Shown in pieces: positions 37,808-45,542 of a stretch of 64,000 nt of DNA (position 1 is the stretch's first letter; each line of letters begins with the position of its first letter). Made by a program: the position numbers and the translations under genes. The stretch lies in contig NZ_JAJUBC010000021.1 in assembly GCF_028683095.1 (NCBI RefSeq), positions 1 through 64,000 of the forward strand. The letters are read 5' to 3'. This stretch comes from Enterovibrio gelatinilyticus (GTDB taxonomy: Bacteria > Pseudomonadota > Gammaproteobacteria > Enterobacterales > Vibrionaceae). The notes under the pieces are model-generated. The model was given only the letters and a program-made list of their open reading frames with translations, did not search any database and had not been told where the DNA came from.

Positions 37808-39346
37808 GTGAGACTACAGGTCTTTTGCGAAGATCGACTTGGCTTAACCCGTGAGTTACTCGACATTCTGGCTCGACGCAGCATTGATCTGCGTGGCATA
37901 GAAATCGATCAAGTCGGTATCATTTACCTAAATTGCCCTGAAATCGAATTTGAGGAATTTCGACAGTTGATGTCGGAAATTCGTTTGATCAGTGGCGTTA
38001 CTGATGTCAGGAAAATTCAATTTCTCCCCGCAGAGCGAGAACATCGCGAACTTCGAGCATTACTTGAAACGCTCAGCGATCCCGTATTTTCCGTGAGTTT
38101 GAACGGTAAGGTCGATTTGGCAAACAAAGCCGCTTTTCGACTGATGGATACGGAAGAATCACAGTTGATCGGTGAAGCCGCGAATAATCTCTTCCCTGAT
38201 TTCAACTTCACGCATTGGCTAGAGCGAGATAACGCGAGTCAGGTGTGTCGTCAGGTCGTGATATCTGGCATGGACTACTTGATGGAAGTGATGCCCGTGT
38301 ATGTCACGGACAGTGAAGACAAAGACTTGCTTGCCAGTGCCGTTATCCAGCTTAAACAAGTCTCGATGAGTCACCTGCCTACAACCTTGTATCGCACGCA
38401 GGGTGAGCATGGTTTTGAGCATCTTGTTGGCCAGTCGAGCAAATTCCGTGCGCTTGTCAATCAAGCGAAAAAGTTCGCACTGCTAGATGCCCCGTTGTTG
38501 ATCCAAGGTGAAACGGGAACGGGTAAAGAGTTGCTGGCAAAAGCGTGTCATCAACGTTCGCATCGTGCGGATAATCCATTTTTGCTCGTGAACTGCGTCT
38601 CAATGCCAGACGACGCCGCTGAAACCGAACTGTTTGGTTGCGCACCGGGTATTGACCATGATGGTAAAAAAGGCCAGTTCGAGCAGGCTGACGGCGGGAC
38701 AGTGTTCTTGTACGAAGTGGGAGAAATGAGCCCGCATTTGCAGATCAAGCTACTTCGATTTATGCAAGATGGTACTTTCCGCCGCGTCGGAGAAGAGCGT
38801 GAAATCAAAGTCGACGTTCGTGTGATTTGCTCCACGCAGAAGAATCTCGCAGAGCGTGTGTCAGCAGGGCAGTTTAGAGAAGATTTGTATTATCGACTCA
38901 ACGTATTGTCACTCACTGTCCCTTCACTGCGCGAACGTCCATCGGATGTTCAGCCGTTGGCAGAGTTGTTCCTTAACCAATTTTCTGCGGAGTTGAGTCA
39001 AGAGAAACCGATGCTTCAGCAGGGTGTGCCTGAATTTCTCACCCAGTATTCTTGGCCGGGAAATGTCCGACAGCTTCGTAATGTCTTGTTCCGCGCAATG
39101 ACACAGATTGAAGACGGTTGTTTGACCAAAGAGGACATTCAGCTGCCAGAAACCGAACAAGCTGCATTCCTTACTGAAGAAACCATGGAAGGCTCATTGG
39201 ATGACATCATGAAGCGTTATGAGTCTGGCATTTTGTCGAACTTGTATCGCAGCTATCCATCGACACGTAAGCTTGCAAAACGTTTGAATGTCTCGCATAC
39301 CGCGGTGGCAAACAAATTGCGTGAATACGCAATCGGCAAAAAGTAA
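37808..39346 (+). CDS. tyrR: Transcriptional regulator TyrR
   Basis: Aromatic amino acid regulator of 512 residues (E. coli 513). Seen: N-terminal ACT domain (MRLQVFCEDRLGLTRELLDIL), PAS region (about 80-190), AAA+ domain with Walker A GETGTGKELL (234-243), no GAFTGA loop as in all TyrR proteins, and a C-terminal HTH (STRKLAKRLNVSHTAVANKL). In the Walker B position LDEIGEMSP reads LYEVGEMSP: Asp is replaced by Tyr302 (codon TAC at 38711). It starts at GTG with AGGA eight bases upstream. TyrR represses or activates aromatic synthesis and transport with Tyr, Phe or Trp. Confidence 0.95.
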   Translation: MRLQVFCEDRLGLTRELLDILARRSIDLRGIEIDQVGIIYLNCPEIEFEEFRQLMSEIRLISGVTDVRKIQFLPAEREHRELRALLETLSDPVFSVSLNGKVDLANKAAFRLMDTEESQLIGEAANNLFPDFNFTHWLERDNASQVCRQVVISGMDYLMEVMPVYVTDSEDKDLLASAVIQLKQVSMSHLPTTLYRTQGEHGFEHLVGQSSKFRALVNQAKKFALLDAPLLIQGETGTGKELLAKACHQRSHRADNPFLLVNCVSMPDDAAETELFGCAPGIDHDGKKGQFEQADGGTVFLYEVGEMSPHLQIKLLRFMQDGTFRRVGEEREIKVDVRVICSTQKNLAERVSAGQFREDLYYRLNVLSLTVPSLRERPSDVQPLAELFLNQFSAELSQEKPMLQQGVPEFLTQYSWPGNVRQLRNVLFRAMTQIEDGCLTKEDIQLPETEQAAFLTEETMEGSLDDIMKRYESGILSNLYRSYPSTRKLAKRLNVSHTAVANKLREYAIGKK

Positions 39347-39350
39347 TCGT

Positions 39351-39379
39351 AAAAAAGCGGCTAACCTAGGTTGCCGCTT
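39351..39379 (-). terminator. Terminator of ogt, between convergent tyrR and ogt
   Basis: AAGCGGC (39355-39361) pairs with GCCGCTT (39373-39379), with AACC/GGTT inside. Six T residues follow on the minus strand; on the plus strand only CTTCTTCC follows. The ogt stop codon is inside. Confidence 0.75.
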
Positions 39380-39836
39380 CTTCCAATTGCAATAGCTTTT
39401 GTTTTACCTCAACGCCGTAGCGATACCCTGTGAGTTTGCCATTACTGCCTATCACCCGATGGCAAGGCACAATAAACGGAATAGGATTGACGTTACTTGC
39501 CATTCCTACAGCGCGACAGGCTAGGGGGTTTCCAATGGCTTCTGCAATCTGGCTATATGTTCGTGTTTCGCCATAGGGGATGTCGCGGATGGCTTGCCAG
39601 ACTTGGTGTTGAAACTCAGTGCCATGAGGGGCGAGGGTGACATCGAATTGGGTGCGATCGCCAGTCAGAAATTCGAGCAACTGGTTTCGATATGTTGCGA
39701 TCTTTGATTTGGAGTGTTTCCACTCTAGGCTCTGTTCAAAGGGATGATGAAGACACAACGAAAGTTGTCTAAGTCCTGATTCATCCGCCAACATATGTAT
39801 TTTCCCCAGCGGGGAATCAAAGCTATCGTAGTACAT
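39366..39836 (-). CDS. ogt: Methylated-DNA-protein-cysteine methyltransferase
   Basis: O6-alkylguanine repair protein of 156 residues, suicide type. Seen: acceptor Cys in IPFIVPCHRVIGSNG, the DNA-binding HTH region AIGNPLACRAVGMASNVNP, and C-terminal LLQLE. The frame opens 13 codons earlier at a TTG; the family aligns from MYYDSFDSPLGKIH, so the ATG at 39836 is preferred, although its ribosome binding site is weak. Ogt rather than Ada, since no AraC-like domain is present. Divergent from the RimJ-like gene with 32 bases between. Confidence 0.9.
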   Translation of the reverse strand: MYYDSFDSPLGKIHMLADESGLRQLSLCLHHPFEQSLEWKHSKSKIATYRNQLLEFLTGDRTQFDVTLAPHGTEFQHQVWQAIRDIPYGETRTYSQIAEAIGNPLACRAVGMASNVNPIPFIVPCHRVIGSNGKLTGYRYGVEVKQKLLQLEEAAT

Positions 39837-39868
39837 AAGACCAGTCCAAAAGGTAGACAGGAGGCAAG

Positions 39869-40456
39869 TTGTCAATCGAGATTATAAACCCTTTCCCTAG
39901 TTTAAACGTCGACAATCTTGTTATTCGAGCGATTCAAAAGGCTGATGTCGCAAGAGTGGTTCGATATTTTCAGGTCAATCGTACTTTCTTGACTCCGTGG
40001 GAGCCGCTAAGGCCGGATGGTTTTTTTACCTACGAAGGATGGGAAAGGCGTGTTATTCAGCTTACCGAGCTTCAACGACATGGTCTGGCGTACTATTTCC
40101 TGATCTTCGAACAAGGAAGTGAAGAGATAGCGGGAGTTATTACCTATAACAACATCATGCAGTTTCCTTTCCATGCCTGCAATGTTGGGTATTCGTTGGC
40201 AGAAGCTTCTCAAGGTAAGGGCTTAATGAGGCGTTCACTAAAAGTGACCAACCAATGGCTGTTCGATAACTTAAATCTTCATCGCATTATGGCTTCCTAT
40301 ATGCCTCGTAATACACGTAGCGAAGCGGTCCTCTTAGAAGCAGGTTTCGTAAAAGAAGGGGAAGCGAAAGACTATCTACTGATTAATGGTCAGTGGGAAG
40401 ACCATATCTTAACCTCTGTAATCAATCCGCACTGGGTGGCATCTATCAATGAGTGA
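39869..40456 (+). CDS. rimJ: GNAT acetyltransferase, RimJ-like
   Basis: A 195-residue GNAT protein (E. coli RimJ 194). RimJ acetylates the N-terminal Ala of ribosomal protein S5. Seen: N-terminal VIRAIQKADVARVVRYF, acetyl-CoA site GYSLAEASQGKGLMRRSL (Q/R-x-x-G-x-G/A), and the RimJ/RimL-type HRIMASYMPRNTRSEAVLLEAGF. It starts at TTG four bases after AGGAGG. RimJ is the best call; a related acceptor protein cannot be excluded. Confidence 0.85.
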   Translation: MSIEIINPFPSLNVDNLVIRAIQKADVARVVRYFQVNRTFLTPWEPLRPDGFFTYEGWERRVIQLTELQRHGLAYYFLIFEQGSEEIAGVITYNNIMQFPFHACNVGYSLAEASQGKGLMRRSLKVTNQWLFDNLNLHRIMASYMPRNTRSEAVLLEAGFVKEGEAKDYLLINGQWEDHILTSVINPHWVASINE

Positions 40457-40503
40457 TATTTCCTTCGTCGAAAGGGCGCTCAAACAATCATAACCAGAAA
40501 TAA

Positions 40504-40534
40504 CAAAGCCCCTTATGAGCAGGGGCTTTGTGTT
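40504..40534 (+). terminator. Terminator region between convergent rimJ and pykA
   Basis: CAAAGCCCC (40504-40512) pairs with GGGGCTTTG (40522-40530). Two further dyads follow before the pykA stop: ATGGCGATGC/GCATCGCCAT (about 40535-40556) and CAGTTAT/ATAACTG near 40564-40580. Together they separate the convergent genes. Confidence 0.7.
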
Positions 40535-40597
40535 ATGGCGATGCCAGCATCGCCATTTGAAGGCAGTTATCTGATAACTGTCATTTGAGAGCTGCTA

Positions 40598-42043
40598 TCA
40601 GGTCACGGTGATCAAACGCATAGTATTGGTCGCGCCAACATAACCCATCACATCACCTTGCGTGAAAATCACCACGTCCCACGGCTGCAGATGGCCTTGT
40701 TCTTTGAGTAAGGTGATCGCTCGGTGTGCCACATCGGGGCCGGCACCAGTGTCACTTTGGAAATAGACAGGTGTAACACCACGATAAAGAGCAGCTCGAC
40801 GCAATGTTGCTTCGTGTTGTGACAGAGCAAAAATTGGTTTGCCCGAACTGATGCGTGACATCATCAGTGCTGTTTTACCGGATTCCGTTAACGACACCAT
40901 GGCTTTGACTTTTGGCATGTGGTTTGCCGCATACATGCTCGCCATGGATACCGTTTCTTCAATCAACTCGAACTCTTTGTTGAGTCGGTGATTAGAGACG
41001 TTGATGGATGGCATTTTCTCGGCACCAATACACACTTCAGCCATCGCTTTGACCGTCTCAAGCGGGTAATCACCTGCAGCGGTTTCTGCTGACAACATGA
41101 CGGCATCAGTACCATCAAGTACGGCATTTGCAACGTCCATGACTTCCGCACGTGTTGGCATCGGCGCTTTGATCATCGATTCCATCATTTGCGTGGCTGT
41201 TATCACGCAGCGATTAAGGGCACGAGCACGGCGGATGAGTTTTTTCTGCACCCCAACTAATTCAGGGTCACCAATTTCTACCCCGAGGTCGCCACGTGCC
41301 ACCATCACTACATCAGACGCTTCAATAATGTCATCGATGTTTTCGTCTGTCGCGACTGTTTCTGCACGCTCTACTTTAGCGACTAAACGGGCATCTAAGC
41401 CTGCATCACGCGCCAATGAGCGGGCAAGGCGCATATCTTCGCCATTGCGAGGGAAAGATATCGCAAGGTAATCCACGCCGATTTTCGCTGCGGTCAGGAT
41501 GTCTTGCTTGTCTTTGTCTGTCAGTGCGGGTGCAGAAAGGCCGCCGCCCTTTTTGTTGATGCCTTTGTTGTTCGACAGTGGACCACCGACTGTCACGTCA
41601 GTATGAACACAGGTGCCTTCAACTGAAATGACCTTAAGTTGCACGCGACCATCGTCGAGCAACAAGATATCGTCTGGCCCCACATCTTTAGGTAAATCTT
41701 TGTAGTCGAGGCCAACTCGGTCTTTATTGCCCTTGCCTACAGGTAAATCACTATCGAGGATAAAGCGGTCACCCACCGCGAGGTTGATTTTGCCGTCAGC
41801 GAAAGTAGAAACGCGAATTTTGGGGCCTTGTAGGTCACCGAGAATACCAACGTGTGTACCGAGCTTGGCTGCAATTTCACGTACTTGATCAGCGCGTTTA
41901 ATATGGTCTTCTGCGCTGCCATGCGAGAAGTTCATTCGTACCACGTTTGCACCACTGGCAATGAGCTGTTCGAGTACTCCTTCTTTATCAGTAGCAGGGC
42001 CTAATGTTGTTACGATTTTTGTTCGTCGCATTGGGTCAGTCAT
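40598..42043 (-). CDS. pykA: Pyruvate kinase II
   Basis: Final glycolytic kinase, 481 residues (E. coli PykA 480), aligned with PykA rather than PykF throughout. Seen: [39 protein letters not shown], the catalytic Lys in [19 protein letters not shown] and TQMMESM. PykA is AMP- and ribose-5-phosphate-activated. It lies next to the hexR gene, and HexR is a known regulator of central sugar metabolism in this group. Confidence 0.96.
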   Translation of the reverse strand: MTDPMRRTKIVTTLGPATDKEGVLEQLIASGANVVRMNFSHGSAEDHIKRADQVREIAAKLGTHVGILGDLQGPKIRVSTFADGKINLAVGDRFILDSDLPVGKGNKDRVGLDYKDLPKDVGPDDILLLDDGRVQLKVISVEGTCVHTDVTVGGPLSNNKGINKKGGGLSAPALTDKDKQDILTAAKIGVDYLAISFPRNGEDMRLARSLARDAGLDARLVAKVERAETVATDENIDDIIEASDVVMVARGDLGVEIGDPELVGVQKKLIRRARALNRCVITATQMMESMIKAPMPTRAEVMDVANAVLDGTDAVMLSAETAAGDYPLETVKAMAEVCIGAEKMPSINVSNHRLNKEFELIEETVSMASMYAANHMPKVKAMVSLTESGKTALMMSRISSGKPIFALSQHEATLRRAALYRGVTPVYFQSDTGAGPDVAHRAITLLKEQGHLQPWDVVIFTQGDVMGYVGATNTMRLITVT

Positions 42044-42142
42044 GAAAGTCCCCTGAGAATATGATGTTTGTTATTCACGGTCGGTGAGTAATTGATATTT
42101 TGATTAGTAGAGTAAGTGTAGTTGAGAGAGCGGGAGAGAAAG

Positions 42143-42171
42143 AAAAAGGGCAGACTTTCTGCCTACCCTTT
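42143..42171 (-). terminator. Terminator of hexR
   Basis: GGCAGA (42149-42154) pairs with TCTGCC (42158-42163), extended by AAAGGG/CCCTTT with a small bulge; T residues follow on the minus strand. Confidence 0.65.
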
Positions 42172-42188
42172 CAATTACCTATGTCTAT

Positions 42189-43043
42189 TTAGGTCAGTGC
42201 TTCTTTGTTGAAGCGAGAATCTTTAATCGCGTCTTTAACACGTTTCAGGTTCTCTCTGAACCCTGGTCCACGTCGTAAAGTGAAGCCTGTGGCCAGTACA
42301 TCAATCACGGTCATTTGCACAACTCGGCTTGCCATTGGCATATAGATGTCAGTGTCTTCTGGTACATCAAGCGTGATCGTTAGTGAGCATACTCTATCTA
42401 GCGGCGAGCCTTTTTCGGTAATGCCGATAACCGTCGCACCGTTTTCTTTTGCCAATGTCGCTACGTCAACCAAGGATTTGGTTCGGCCCGTATGGGAAAT
42501 CACGACAACAACATCACCATCACTGCAGTTAATGCAACTCATGCGCTGCATAACAATGTCATTAAAACAGACAATTGGGATGTTAAAACGGAAGAACTTG
42601 TTCTGTGCATCGTGAGCGACAGAAGCAGATGCCCCTAAACCGAAAAATGAGATTTTTTTTGCTTGAGTGAGCAAGTCGACGGCGCGATTGATTTGTAGAG
42701 TATCGATGCTGTTTTTAGCAACATCCAAACACGCCATGGTGGATTCGAAAATCTTCGCCGTGTAAGCATCAGCGCTGTCGTGTTCTTCGACGTTACGGTT
42801 AACATATGGCGTACCGTTAGCGAGGCTTTGTGCGAGGTGAAGTTTAAAGTCTGGAAATCCTTTTGTGTCTAAGCGACGACAAAAGCGGTTAACAGTAGGC
42901 TCACTCACGTCTGCCATCTTTGCCAAGGTAGCAATACTTGAATGGATGGCTGTCTGAGGTGAAGCGATAATAACTTCTGCTACCTTTCGTTCAGACTTAC
43001 TAAAATTTTCAATATTCTTTTGTATTTTTTCTAGCGTGTTCAT
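42189..43043 (-). CDS. hexR: Transcriptional regulator HexR
   Basis: RpiR-family regulator of 284 residues (E. coli 289). Seen: N-terminal HTH (TLAKMADVSEPTVNRFCRRL), and a SIS sugar-phosphate domain with FFGLGASASVAHDAQNKFFR and VVVVISHTGRTKSLVD. It senses 2-keto-3-deoxy-6-phosphogluconate and controls zwf, edd/eda, pyk and gluconeogenic genes in gammaproteobacteria. The upstream gap contains CTTAATTACA (43244-43253), a good half of the HexR palindrome. Same strand as pykA, which follows it after a terminator. Confidence 0.95.
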   Translation of the reverse strand: MNTLEKIQKNIENFSKSERKVAEVIIASPQTAIHSSIATLAKMADVSEPTVNRFCRRLDTKGFPDFKLHLAQSLANGTPYVNRNVEEHDSADAYTAKIFESTMACLDVAKNSIDTLQINRAVDLLTQAKKISFFGLGASASVAHDAQNKFFRFNIPIVCFNDIVMQRMSCINCSDGDVVVVISHTGRTKSLVDVATLAKENGATVIGITEKGSPLDRVCSLTITLDVPEDTDIYMPMASRVVQMTVIDVLATGFTLRRGPGFRENLKRVKDAIKDSRFNKEALT

Positions 43044-43358
43044 TCAGATTACCGCTTGGCTTCCGATGTCTAAATTATCAGTAGGGCATGTCGACATAGC
43101 TAGTCGGCTCTTACTGACCTCATGGGTACAAATAACTCTAAGCTCAACAATGTTATAGTTGAGTCTAACGGGTGAATTCTCTTTATGACATTTTAACCAA
43201 GAATTGCCTGTAAAAAATTTGTATTCATTCACGCTTTTAGTTGCTTAATTACACCAAAGCGGAGCTTTTTTTCAGCAATCGTGCGCTAGATTCCGATCTT
43301 GTGGCACGCATTCGTTGATTTTGTCGTGCATATGAAAATAGGTTACAAGGAACTTTCG
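43044..43358. other. hexR-yeeZ divergent region
   Basis: 315 bases between divergent genes. A HexR-like half-palindrome ends at 43253. A minus-strand 62-residue frame ends exactly before the hexR ATG but has no ribosome binding site or family similarity, so I read it as leader sequence. Confidence 0.35.
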
Positions 43359-44195
43359 ATGTCGAAACCATATAAAACAGTATCAGTATGCGGGTGTGGA
43401 TGGCTGGGGTTAGCGTTGGCTGAAAATCTTGCCAATAACGGATTTGGCGTAAGTGGTTCAAAGCGAACTGACGCGGCAGCGAGAGCGTTATCTCATCAGG
43501 GAATTCAAGGTGTGGTTTACGACATCTATGACGATAACACGGAGGATGAGGCATCTTCACTGTTTTCGAATGATGTGTTTGTCGCCAATATTCCGCCCGG
43601 TAGACAAACGTTCGAGCGCGAAAAGTTCGTGACCGCAATGAAAACCTTGGTGGACCGCGCGAAAGCGGGAGGCACGAAGCAATTTATTTTCATCAGTACC
43701 ACATCTGTTTATGGCAGTGCGATGGGTAAAATTGTCGAGAGCACCTTGTGTGAGCCTGATACGGAATCCGGTAAAGCACACCATGACATTGAACGCTATG
43801 TGCTGGCGCAATTTCCAGATGGTGGTGTCGTACTTAGGTTCTCAGGGTTAGTGGGAGACACACGCCACCCAGCGAAACACATGGCAGGTCGCACTGGCAT
43901 AGCAAACGGACATGACCCAGTGAATTTGATTCATCGTGAAGATTGTATTCAGGCCATTTCAGCCATTATTCATCAGCAAAGCGGTGGAGAAACTTTCCAC
44001 CTAAGTGCATTAGCTCATCCTTCTCGTCGAGAGTTTTATCGCTGGGCGGCAGGAGAAATGGGTTTAGTTCAACCTGAGTTCATTGAAGATGGTGGGGAAG
44101 GTAAGTGGATATCCCCTGACTATACGGTGCAGCATTTGGGGTTGAGTTTACGTTATTCGTCGCCCTATGACATGCCACTGCCTGAGCTGATTTAA
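43359..44195 (+). CDS. NAD(P)-binding epimerase/dehydratase-like protein (YeeZ type)
   Basis: A 278-residue Rossmann-fold protein similar to E. coli YeeZ. Seen: VCGCGWLGLALAENLANNGFGVSGSKR (the first 20 residues hold the nucleotide-binding glycines), IFISTTSVYG with the SDR-type Ser/Tyr region, and GLVGDTRHPAKHMAGRTG. YeeZ-like proteins have no assigned substrate. The frame opens 20 codons earlier, but the ATG at 43359 has AAGGAA eight bases upstream and matches YeeZ. Divergent from hexR. Confidence 0.82.
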   Translation: MSKPYKTVSVCGCGWLGLALAENLANNGFGVSGSKRTDAAARALSHQGIQGVVYDIYDDNTEDEASSLFSNDVFVANIPPGRQTFEREKFVTAMKTLVDRAKAGGTKQFIFISTTSVYGSAMGKIVESTLCEPDTESGKAHHDIERYVLAQFPDGGVVLRFSGLVGDTRHPAKHMAGRTGIANGHDPVNLIHREDCIQAISAIIHQQSGGETFHLSALAHPSRREFYRWAAGEMGLVQPEFIEDGGEGKWISPDYTVQHLGLSLRYSSPYDMPLPELI

Positions 44196-44208
44196 CGTAC
44201 GTCGCTTG

Positions 44209-44322
44209 TCATTGCGGGTAAAAAAGCGCAGAAAAAAACCCGCTTCCAAGGAAGCGGGCAACAAAAAATTTGAAACAGGAGTAAGAAAAAGCAGCAGTAT
44301 CTAGTGATAAGTTAGAATTCAT
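44209..44322 (-). CDS. Possible 37-residue peptide over the minus-strand terminator
   Basis: A minus-strand frame beginning MNSNLSLDTAAFSYSC runs through the terminator hairpin at 44239-44258. It has no clear ribosome binding site, and the phenylalanine-rich stretches come from T-runs of the terminator, so this is the least likely of the three short frames here. Confidence 0.15.
   Translation of the reverse strand: MNSNLSLDTAAFSYSCFKFFVARFLGSGFFSALFYPQ
44231..44258 (-). terminator. Minus-strand intrinsic terminator
   Basis: CCCGCTTCC (44239-44247) pairs perfectly with GGAAGCGGG (44250-44258). On the minus strand it is followed by seven T residues (44232-44238). No annotated minus-strand gene lies upstream, which implies an unannotated transcript. 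A second GCGGGT at 44215-44220 could compete for ACCCGC. Confidence 0.7.
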
Positions 44323-44356
44323 GTTTGGCGGCCAGCGTTACATTCAAAGGCACTTA

Positions 44357-44443
44357 TCATCTATCTACATGTATTGAGACGCCCCTCATTTGAATTAGTT
44401 CAAAATAAAGTGAATTTTTTTCGTATTTTTTTTCGCTCCCCAT
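44357..44443 (-). CDS. Possible 28-residue peptide
   Basis: A minus-strand ATG with GGAG eight bases upstream opens a 28-codon frame. The product is mixed and charged (MGSEKKYEKNSLYFEL at the start, GVSIHVDR at the end), not low-complexity. It ends in tandem stops TGA TAA and lies upstream of the terminator at 44231-44258. I do not recognise it. Confidence 0.4.
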   Translation of the reverse strand: MGSEKKYEKNSLYFELIQMRGVSIHVDR

Positions 44444-44475
44444 TTTTACTTCTCCGATCGGTTGCTGGCGTCATG

Positions 44476-44586
44476 TTACTCGTCAAACAAGTGGTCATAG
44501 TCAACCGACAAGTCGAAAAAAAGCCCGCTATCAATATCTGATACGGGCTCTAGAAGATCTAAAATTCTAAAAAAAAGCAGTGGCAT
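44476..44586 (-). CDS. Possible 36-residue acidic peptide
   Basis: A minus-strand frame starting MPLLFFRILDLLEPV and ending VDYDHLFDE, very rich in Asp and hydrophobics. AGG is nine bases before the ATG. It reads straight through a terminator-like hairpin at 44515-44548, so either the hairpin sequence is coding or this is an sRNA end and the frame is accidental. It follows a promoter-like pair at 44638-44666. Confidence 0.35.
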   Translation of the reverse strand: MPLLFFRILDLLEPVSDIDSGLFFDLSVDYDHLFDE

Positions 44587-44632
44587 TATATGTGACCTGC
44601 GCTTTCTCGTTTTGTTCCCATTAACGGCACTT
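44515..44632 (-). ncRNA. Candidate small RNA
   Basis: On the minus strand, a promoter-like TTGCTA-17-TATAAG (44638-44666) is followed about 85 bases later by a hairpin AGCCCG-TATCA / TGATA-CGGGCT (about 44522-44549, one bulge) and seven T residues. That is the layout of an sRNA of about 120 bases with a rho-independent end. A 36-codon frame overlaps it, so it could instead be a small mRNA. Confidence 0.4.
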
Positions 44633-44637
44633 TAATT

Positions 44638-44666
44638 CTTATAAATGAGCAAAAAAACATTAGCAA
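44638..44666 (-). promoter_or_regulatory. Sigma-70-like promoter on the minus strand
   Basis: -35 TTGCTA (44661-44666) and -10 TATAAG (44638-44643) with 17-base spacing, facing the candidate sRNA or small ORFs. Confidence 0.4.
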
Positions 44667-44781
44667 AGCCATTAACTTTTTGAATTTGTGTGAGTAATTT
44701 TTTTTGTTTCGAATGTGGTACGTGAAGGCGTCACAAGAGTAAATGTTTTGGGCTTGTTATTAATGCTAACGAGATGTAAAG

Positions 44782-44797
44782 TTAAACAGTTGTTTAA
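44782..44797 (+). promoter_or_regulatory. PsrA-like operator
   Basis: TTAAACAGTTGTTTAA is a 16-base palindrome with AAAC-N4-GTTT spacing, the pattern bound by PsrA. It sits 16 bases before the psrA start, so it suggests autorepression released by long-chain fatty acyl ligands. Confidence 0.65.
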
Positions 44798-44812
44798 TAC
44801 AGGTGAATGAAT

Positions 44813-45490
44813 ATGGCAGGGAAAGGTGAAACCAAGAGCAAAATTCTTGACGCGGCTGAGCAGCTGTTTGCCGAGCATGGCTTCAAAGATACCTCTCTTC
44901 GCACGATAACGAGTAAAGCGGGGGTGAACCTCGCATCTGTCAATTATCACTTTGGCGATAAAAAATCGCTGGTTCGTGCTGTGCTTGCGCGATACCTAGA
45001 AGAGTTTATGCCTCAGCTCGAGCGGGAACTGCAAACACTGCTGGTGAAAGACAATATCTCGATGGAAGACGTGTTTACCTGCACGAAGCAACCCTTGTTA
45101 GGGCTCGACACTTTCCGTCGCCGCGGCGCTTCTGTGTTTATGCAGTTGATAGGCCGAGGCTATACCGATGTGCAAGGCCACTTACGCTGGTTTATTACAA
45201 CGCGCTACGACAGTGTGTTGAAGCTGTTTACCCAAGCGGTGGTGAAAGCGAACCCCTCACTCAAACCGGAACATGTGTTCTGGCGACTTCACTTTACCCT
45301 TGGCGCAGTGATTTTCACCATGGCATCCAATGTCGCGCTAGGGGAAATTGCTGAAAACGATTTTGGACACAATGTTTCAACCGAAGACATTGTTGACAGA
45401 CTCATTCCTTACTTGGCAGCGGGCGTAGATGCACCTGTGAGTAATGATTTATCTCTTGTATCAAGCGATTCGTCGCGTAGTGCAAGCTAA
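44813..45490 (+). CDS. psrA: TetR-family fatty acid regulator (PsrA-like)
   Basis: A 225-residue TetR regulator. Seen: N-terminal HTH (ILDAAEQLFAEHGFKDTSLR and VNYHFGDKKSLVRAVL) and a ligand domain resembling PsrA of Vibrio and Pseudomonas. PsrA responds to fatty acids. The next gene is fadE, as in V. cholerae, which supports the call. The frame also starts at 44807, but AGGTGA is six bases before the ATG at 44813 and almost touches the earlier one. A palindrome fitting PsrA lies just upstream. Confidence 0.83.
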   Translation: MAGKGETKSKILDAAEQLFAEHGFKDTSLRTITSKAGVNLASVNYHFGDKKSLVRAVLARYLEEFMPQLERELQTLLVKDNISMEDVFTCTKQPLLGLDTFRRRGASVFMQLIGRGYTDVQGHLRWFITTRYDSVLKLFTQAVVKANPSLKPEHVFWRLHFTLGAVIFTMASNVALGEIAENDFGHNVSTEDIVDRLIPYLAAGVDAPVSNDLSLVSSDSSRSAS

Positions 45491-45542
45491 AACTATAAAA
45501 ATAAAAAACATTAACGTCTGACGAAACAAAAGGATCTGAATC

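Noticed and set aside
42061-42120. HexR operator upstream of pykA
   Set aside because: The best stretch near GTAATTGATATTTTG matches only about half of the consensus positions.
43044-43232. 62-residue minus-strand frame ending just before hexR
   Set aside because: No start signal or family similarity; better explained as the hexR leader.
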